Assembly (NCBI RefSeq): GCF_001302565.1
Contig: NZ_CP012750.1
Coordinates: 1,426,001-1,490,000 of the forward strand
Direction of reading: 5' to 3'
From: Glutamicibacter halophytocola
Lineage (GTDB): Bacteria; Actinomycetota; Actinomycetes; Actinomycetales; Micrococcaceae
DNA: 64,000 bases
The notes beneath the pieces were generated by a model. That model was given only the letters and a program-made list of their open reading frames with translations. It was not told the DNA's origin and searched no databases. The translations under genes and the position numbers were made by a program. Position 1 is the stretch's first letter. Each line of letters starts with the position of its first letter. Positions 63,904 to 64,000 of the stretch are shown here, piece by piece.

Positions 63904-64000
63904 TCACACGCGAATCGCATCGACAATCCGCACCCTCGCGGCCACGAGCGCCGGGAGAACACCGGTCAGCGCGCCAACGGCGATCGAAACCGCGATGCCG
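63904..64000 (-). CDS. C-terminal end of a MacB/FtsX-like ABC permease (partial)
   Basis: The minus strand is open from the window edge to a TGA at 63904-63906. The 31 readable residues, GALTGVLPALVAARVRIVDA followed by IRV, match the usual end of FtsX-domain permeases, where the last membrane helix leads to an ArA..d...aLR tail. The ATPase and the rest of the gene lie outside the window. Confidence 0.7.
   Translation of the reverse strand, partial: GIAVSIAVGALTGVLPALVAARVRIVDAIRV

Overview
The window looks like a chromosomal segment of a high-GC actinobacterium of the Arthrobacter/Glutamicibacter (Micrococcaceae) type. The signs are NucS (EndoMS) mismatch endonuclease, DUF3039 beside an XPB-like helicase, the order clpS-DUF2017-murI-MBL-rph-rdgB, many GTG/TTG starts and many leaderless starts, and a homoprotocatechuate 2,3-dioxygenase that closely matches, from memory, the Brevibacterium fuscum enzyme. 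I saw no rRNA, tRNA, CRISPR array, prophage or insertion sequence.

Layout. 1-2.5 kb: end of an unknown gene, then nagA and nucS (minus) and a small zinc-finger-like protein. 2.5-9.1 kb: AI-2E-type permease; a large unknown envelope protein followed by a YbbN-like thioredoxin/TPR protein; an ABC exporter pair. 9.2-11.8 kb: DUF3039, helicase and a gene-poor stretch that may hold a decayed ORF. 11.8-18.9 kb: RibD-type reductase, NAD salvage (pncA, pncB), then clpS, DUF2017, murI, MBL hydrolase, rph and rdgB. 18.9-22.1 kb: a three-gene CotH/VTC/DUF4956 operon. 22.1-25.1 kb: YtrA-type GntR regulator with an ABC pair and an SRPBCC protein. 25.3-31.6 kb: exonuclease-BRCT fusion, ADP-ribosylglycohydrolase-like protein, sbcD-sbcC. 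31.7-35.3 kb: two MFS transporters around an IclR regulator. 35.5-42.4 kb: maltose/maltodextrin regulon (LacI repressor, GH13 glucosidase, divergent malE-malF-malG) with two matching operators between the divergent promoters. 42.5-49.0 kb: HAAS-type membrane protein, TetR plus DHA2 exporter, fatty acid desaturase, ABC-F protein. 49.1-54.1 kb: dicarboxylate (probably malonate) cluster. 54.1-58.6 kb: LysR, M20 peptidase, MHS symporter, phosphoribosyltransferase. 58.8-63.7 kb: homoprotocatechuate meta-cleavage operon. At the right edge is the tail of a MacB/FtsX-like permease.

The most interesting systems are: (1) a mat-like cluster in which the usual malonyl-CoA synthetase and decarboxylase seem to be replaced by a class III CoA-transferase and a fused AccD-AccA carboxyltransferase; (2) the homoprotocatechuate operon, whose first gene fuses an FAH domain to an RraA-like domain; (3) the CotH-VTC-DUF4956 operon; and (4) a recurring leaderless geometry (TANNNT, 6-8 nt, ATG) at about ten genes. 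All functional calls come from reading motifs and context; no database search was run.
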